A stretch of DNA of 64,000 bases from Streptomyces sp. NBC_01353 (lineage in GTDB: Bacteria; Actinomycetota; Actinomycetes; Streptomycetales; Streptomycetaceae), in contig NZ_CP108352.1 of assembly GCF_036237275.1 (NCBI RefSeq), positions 868,001 through 932,000 of the forward strand, given 5' to 3'. This document shows positions 61,440-64,000 of this stretch, in pieces (the stretch's first letter is position 1; each line of letters begins with the position of its first letter). Both the position numbers and the translations under genes were made by a program. The notes beneath the pieces are model-generated. The model was not told the origin of the DNA and made no database searches. It saw only the letters and a list, made by a program, of their open reading frames with translations.

Positions 61440-61877
61440 TCACTGTCCGTAAATCGTCGTCAGTACGGTGCCGACGGGCTGCTTCAGGGCGTCCTGGATT
61501 CGGCTGCGCAGGATGACGCGCTCCCGTCCGGCGAAGATGTCCGCCTCCTCCAGGACCAGTTCCGTGGAGAGTTCGTCGCCCGCGTGGATGGGACGCTCGT
61601 GGCGGAAGCGCTGGGCGGCATGCAGGGAGCGCGAGTAGTCGAATCCGAAGCCGGGATCCTCCAGCAGCTGCAACGCCACCCGTCCCGACACGAGCCCCGC
61701 GAAGGTGGGCGGAGCGATCAGATCCGGATGGCCGGCCGCTCGTGCCGCTGCCACCTCGTGGTAGACGGGGTTCGGGTCACAGATTCCGTAGGCGAACATC
61801 CGGATCACATCGCGCGTGACCAGATGGGGTTCGGGGTTGGTGAAGCACCTGCCGATGTAGGAGGTGTTCAGAGGCAT
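61440..61877 (-). CDS. MaoC-like (FAS1-type) half dehydratase
   Basis: A 145-residue hot-dog-fold protein resembling the N-terminal half of MaoC dehydratases. It begins MPLNTSYIGRCFTNPEPHLVTRDVIRMFAYGICDPNPVYHE, the conserved substrate-tunnel region, and ends LRSRIQDALKQPVGTVLTTIYGQ. The FxxGICDxNPVYH segment is typical of the (3R)-hydroxyacyl dehydratase FAS1-like domain, but the catalytic hydratase-2 motif usually lies in a partner half, which is not in the window. TGAGGAG overlaps the permease stop just upstream. Confidence 0.82.
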   Translation of the reverse strand: MPLNTSYIGRCFTNPEPHLVTRDVIRMFAYGICDPNPVYHEVAAARAAGHPDLIAPPTFAGLVSGRVALQLLEDPGFGFDYSRSLHAAQRFRHERPIHAGDELSTELVLEEADIFAGRERVILRSRIQDALKQPVGTVLTTIYGQ

Positions 61878-61891
61878 CGCTTCGTCGCTCC

Positions 61892-62707
61892 TCAGACGCG
61901 TCGGCGGTAGGTCCGCAGGGCCAGGGGCAGGAGTACGACCACCATCCCGGCGCACCACGCCGCCACGACCGCCACGGGCCGTCCGGCCGGTTCGCCGGCG
62001 AGCAGTGCCCGTACGGCGTCCGTGACCCAGGTCACCGGGTTGATCTCGGCCCAGACACGGATCCAGTCCGGCATACGGTCGGTGGCCACCAGCGTCGAAC
62101 TGCCGAAGGCCAGCGGGAACATGAGCACCGTGCCCAGGGTCTGGACCCCCATGGGTGTCCGGGCGCGCAGCCCGACCAGGACCCAGACCCAGCAGAGCGA
62201 GAAGGAGAAAACGAGCGCGACCGCACCCGCGGACAGCACACCGATCGCCCCGCCGCCCGGCCGGAACCCGATGAGGAGGCCGACCACCATCATCACGGCG
62301 AGCGACAGGGCGTAGCGCACCAGGTCGCCCAGCACGGTGCCCAGCAGCGGGGCGGAGCGTGAGATGGGCAGGGTGCGGAAGCGGTCGAAGATCCCCTTCT
62401 GCAGGTCCGTGGAGAGGGTCAGCCCGGTGCCCAACGTGGTGAAGACGACCGACTGCACGGCGATGCCCGGCAGGGCGAAGTCGCGGTAGGTCCGCCAGTC
62501 CCCGTCCACGGCCTGGCCCAGCACGAACACGAAGAGGACCACGAAGATCACCGGTTGCAGAGTGAACCCCGCGATCTCCTCCGGGCTGCTGCGCAGCCGG
62601 AGAACGCTGCGCCACGCCACCGCCCTCGACTGCCGCACCGCCGCGGACAGCCCGCCCTGCCGTGCCCGCCCCGCCGTCTCGGCCCGGCTCCGTTCAACCG
62701 TTCGCAC
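61892..62707 (-). CDS. ABC-2 type transporter permease (DrrB-like)
   Basis: A 271-residue permease with six predicted transmembrane helices (FTLQPVIFVVLFVFVLGQ, VQSVVFTTLGTGLTL, YALSLAVMMVVGLLIGF and others). The ABC-2 signature ATDRMPDWIRVWAEINPVTWVTDAVRALLAG is present. The GTG start at 62707, with AAGGAGG 7 nt upstream, overlaps the ATPase gene by 14 bp. It partners with the adjacent ATPase as a DrrAB-type exporter, commonly used for antibiotic efflux. Confidence 0.9.
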   Translation of the reverse strand: MRTVERSRAETAGRARQGGLSAAVRQSRAVAWRSVLRLRSSPEEIAGFTLQPVIFVVLFVFVLGQAVDGDWRTYRDFALPGIAVQSVVFTTLGTGLTLSTDLQKGIFDRFRTLPISRSAPLLGTVLGDLVRYALSLAVMMVVGLLIGFRPGGGAIGVLSAGAVALVFSFSLCWVWVLVGLRARTPMGVQTLGTVLMFPLAFGSSTLVATDRMPDWIRVWAEINPVTWVTDAVRALLAGEPAGRPVAVVAAWCAGMVVVLLPLALRTYRRRV

Positions 62708-63656
62708 GATCGGCCTCCTTCGGGGGTTGCTCGGCGCCTCCGGTGAGCGCGAGGAAGACCTCGTCGAGACTCGGGTGTCCCAGGGAGATCTGGTCACGGG
62801 CCAGCCCGGATTCCAGAAGCCGCTGGGCCACCTCCGGGAACGACTGCGGATCGTCCAGGGGCAGACGTACCGTCCCTTGGCCGGACTCCGCAGGGGTGCC
62901 CAGCAGGCGGGTGGTCGCGTCCGCGGCCTCCCGTACGGTCATCCGCTGCGGGGGCCGGAACTCGACCCGGTGCCCGCCGACTCGGCGCTTGAGCTCCATG
63001 GGCCGGCCCGTGGCGATCAGACGACCCTCGGCGAGCACCGCGACCGTGTCCGCGAGCCGGTCCGCCTCCTCCAGGTACTGCGTGGTGAGGAGCACCGTCG
63101 TGCCGTCCGCGACCAACTCCTCGACCAGGCTCCACAGTTCGCCCCGGCTGTGCGGATCGAGACCGGTCGTCGGCTCGTCCAGGAACAGCACCCGCGGCCG
63201 GTGCAGAAGGCTGGCGGCGAGGTCCAGCCGACGGCGCATCCCTCCGCTGTACGTCTTGACCGGCTTGCTCGCGGCCCGCGTCAGCCCCAGGCGTTCGAGC
63301 ATCTCGGCCGCCCTGGCGCGTGCCGCCGGCCAGGACAGTCCGGTCAGGCGCCCGAAGAGCGCGAGATTGCCGGTGCCCGTCAGTAGATCGTCCACGGCCG
63401 CGTACTGTCCGGTGACTCCGATCAGCTCACGCACCCGAGCCGCCTCGGCGACGACGTCCAGACCGGCGATCCGGGCGCTGCCGACGTCGGGTGGGAGGAG
63501 CGTGGCCAGGACCCGTACGACCGTCGTCTTCCCCGCGCCGTTGGGGCCGAGCAGACACAGCACGCTGCCCCGTTCCGCCCGGAGATCCACACCGTCCAGG
63601 ATCGTCTCGGTCCCGAACCGCTTGCCCAGGGACCGCACTTCGATGTCCGGCGTCAC
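62694..63656 (-). CDS. ABC transporter ATP-binding protein (DrrA-like)
   Basis: A 320-residue ATPase of the daunorubicin-exporter type. Walker A LLGPNGAGKTTVVRV, signature TYSGGMRRRLDLAASLL, Walker B RVLFLDEPTTGLDP, and a C-terminal DrrA extension ending HPSLDEVFLALTGGAE. The GTG start at 63656 follows GGGGAG. The stop overlaps the permease start. It energises the exporter. Confidence 0.93.
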   Translation of the reverse strand: MTPDIEVRSLGKRFGTETILDGVDLRAERGSVLCLLGPNGAGKTTVVRVLATLLPPDVGSARIAGLDVVAEAARVRELIGVTGQYAAVDDLLTGTGNLALFGRLTGLSWPAARARAAEMLERLGLTRAASKPVKTYSGGMRRRLDLAASLLHRPRVLFLDEPTTGLDPHSRGELWSLVEELVADGTTVLLTTQYLEEADRLADTVAVLAEGRLIATGRPMELKRRVGGHRVEFRPPQRMTVREAADATTRLLGTPAESGQGTVRLPLDDPQSFPEVAQRLLESGLARDQISLGHPSLDEVFLALTGGAEQPPKEADRANG

Positions 63657-63717
63657 GGCGCGACGCTCCCCACACTCGTTCTCCGCCTGCTCACGGGAGT
63701 ACCGTCCGCTCCTCGGC

Positions 63718-64000
63718 TCAAGCGCCCACGGCGTGGAAACCGCCGTCGACATGCACGATCTCCCCGGTCGTCGCGGGCAGCCAGTCCGACAGCAGCGCGA
63801 CACAGGCCCGCGCGGTCGGGTCCATGTCGTCGCCCTGCCACCCCAGCGGGGCGGTCCTGTCCCACTCCTGGGTGTCGAAGCCGGGCACGCTGCGCGCCGC
63901 CGTCGTCCGCAGCGGACCCGCGGCCACCAGATTGACCCGGACGCCCCGGGGGCCGAGATCCCGTGCCAAGTACCGGGCGCACGACTCGAGTCCGGCCTTG
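63718..64000 (-). CDS. fabI: Enoyl-[acyl-carrier-protein] reductase FabI-like, C-terminal part (partial)
   Basis: The gene begins right of the window. The visible 93 residues read KAGLESCARYLARDLGPRGVRVNLVAAGPLRTTAARSV, then ALLSDWLPATTGEIVHVDGGFHAVGA. These are the C-terminal signatures of FabI, an SDR that reduces enoyl-ACP with NADH. It may be the housekeeping enzyme or a resistant copy dedicated to the flanking cluster; the catalytic Tyr-Lys lie outside the window or at its edge. Confidence 0.82.
   Translation of the reverse strand, partial: KAGLESCARYLARDLGPRGVRVNLVAAGPLRTTAARSVPGFDTQEWDRTAPLGWQGDDMDPTARACVALLSDWLPATTGEIVHVDGGFHAVGA

Overview
The window is high-GC actinobacterial DNA and almost certainly a Streptomyces chromosome. 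The support is the strong third-position GC bias, start/stop codons fused in long operons, a two-domain 'small laccase', a conservon (four-gene cvn operon), SpoIIE-type phosphatases, a Pls/PosA-type synthetase and a group 1h/5 [NiFe] hydrogenase cluster. I find 57 genes, including one partial gene at each edge. No tRNA, rRNA, IS element or CRISPR array was recognised.

Layout. 1-4944: tail of an alkyl-sulfatase-like gene, then a polysaccharide-lyase locus (DeoR/LacI hybrid regulator, divergent PL8 lyase, a second secreted lyase-like protein). 4961-7230: secreted endonuclease I, a small membrane protein, and an ECF sigma factor coupled to a small membrane protein. 7612-12957: an adenylation-thiolation-membrane synthetase with a lysine-like specificity code, followed by an M1 metallopeptidase. 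13066-23568: a secreted M36 protease with a coupled lipoprotein, a VOC protein, a two-domain laccase, and a divergent pair encoding a ThuA/sugar-dehydrogenase protein and a cupredoxin/DUF1080 protein. 23642-28368: two SpoIIE-type phosphatases and two small genes.

28372-43377 is a single minus-strand unit of 15 genes for a high-affinity, oxygen-tolerant hydrogenase: hypX, small and large subunits, a NifU-like protein, three poorly characterised proteins, a maturation protease, a tiny membrane protein, then hypA-B-F-C-D-E. Most junctions are 4-bp stop/start overlaps.

43604-50792: a serine hydrolase, a terpene synthase, and a conservon (cvnA-B-C-D) ending in a P450 whose K-helix reads EQVLW instead of ExxR.

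51467-54063 is the most unusual locus. It holds three short genes sharing an N-terminal RIPGF motif and Cys-rich tails, a stand-alone protein resembling the C-terminal domain of the cyanobactin protease PatG, and a cytoplasmic subtilisin-like protease resembling PatA. One peptide gene lacks a canonical start and another is frameshifted. I see no YcaO, radical-SAM or other known RiPP enzyme nearby, so it does not match a RiPP class I know.

54302-64000: gamma-glutamyltransferase, a hypothetical protein, a HAD phosphatase, a GH5-type hydrolase, a membrane protein, then a minus-strand group (phytanoyl-CoA dioxygenase-like, MaoC-like half dehydratase, DrrAB-type ABC exporter, FabI) that runs off the right edge and may be part of a biosynthetic cluster.
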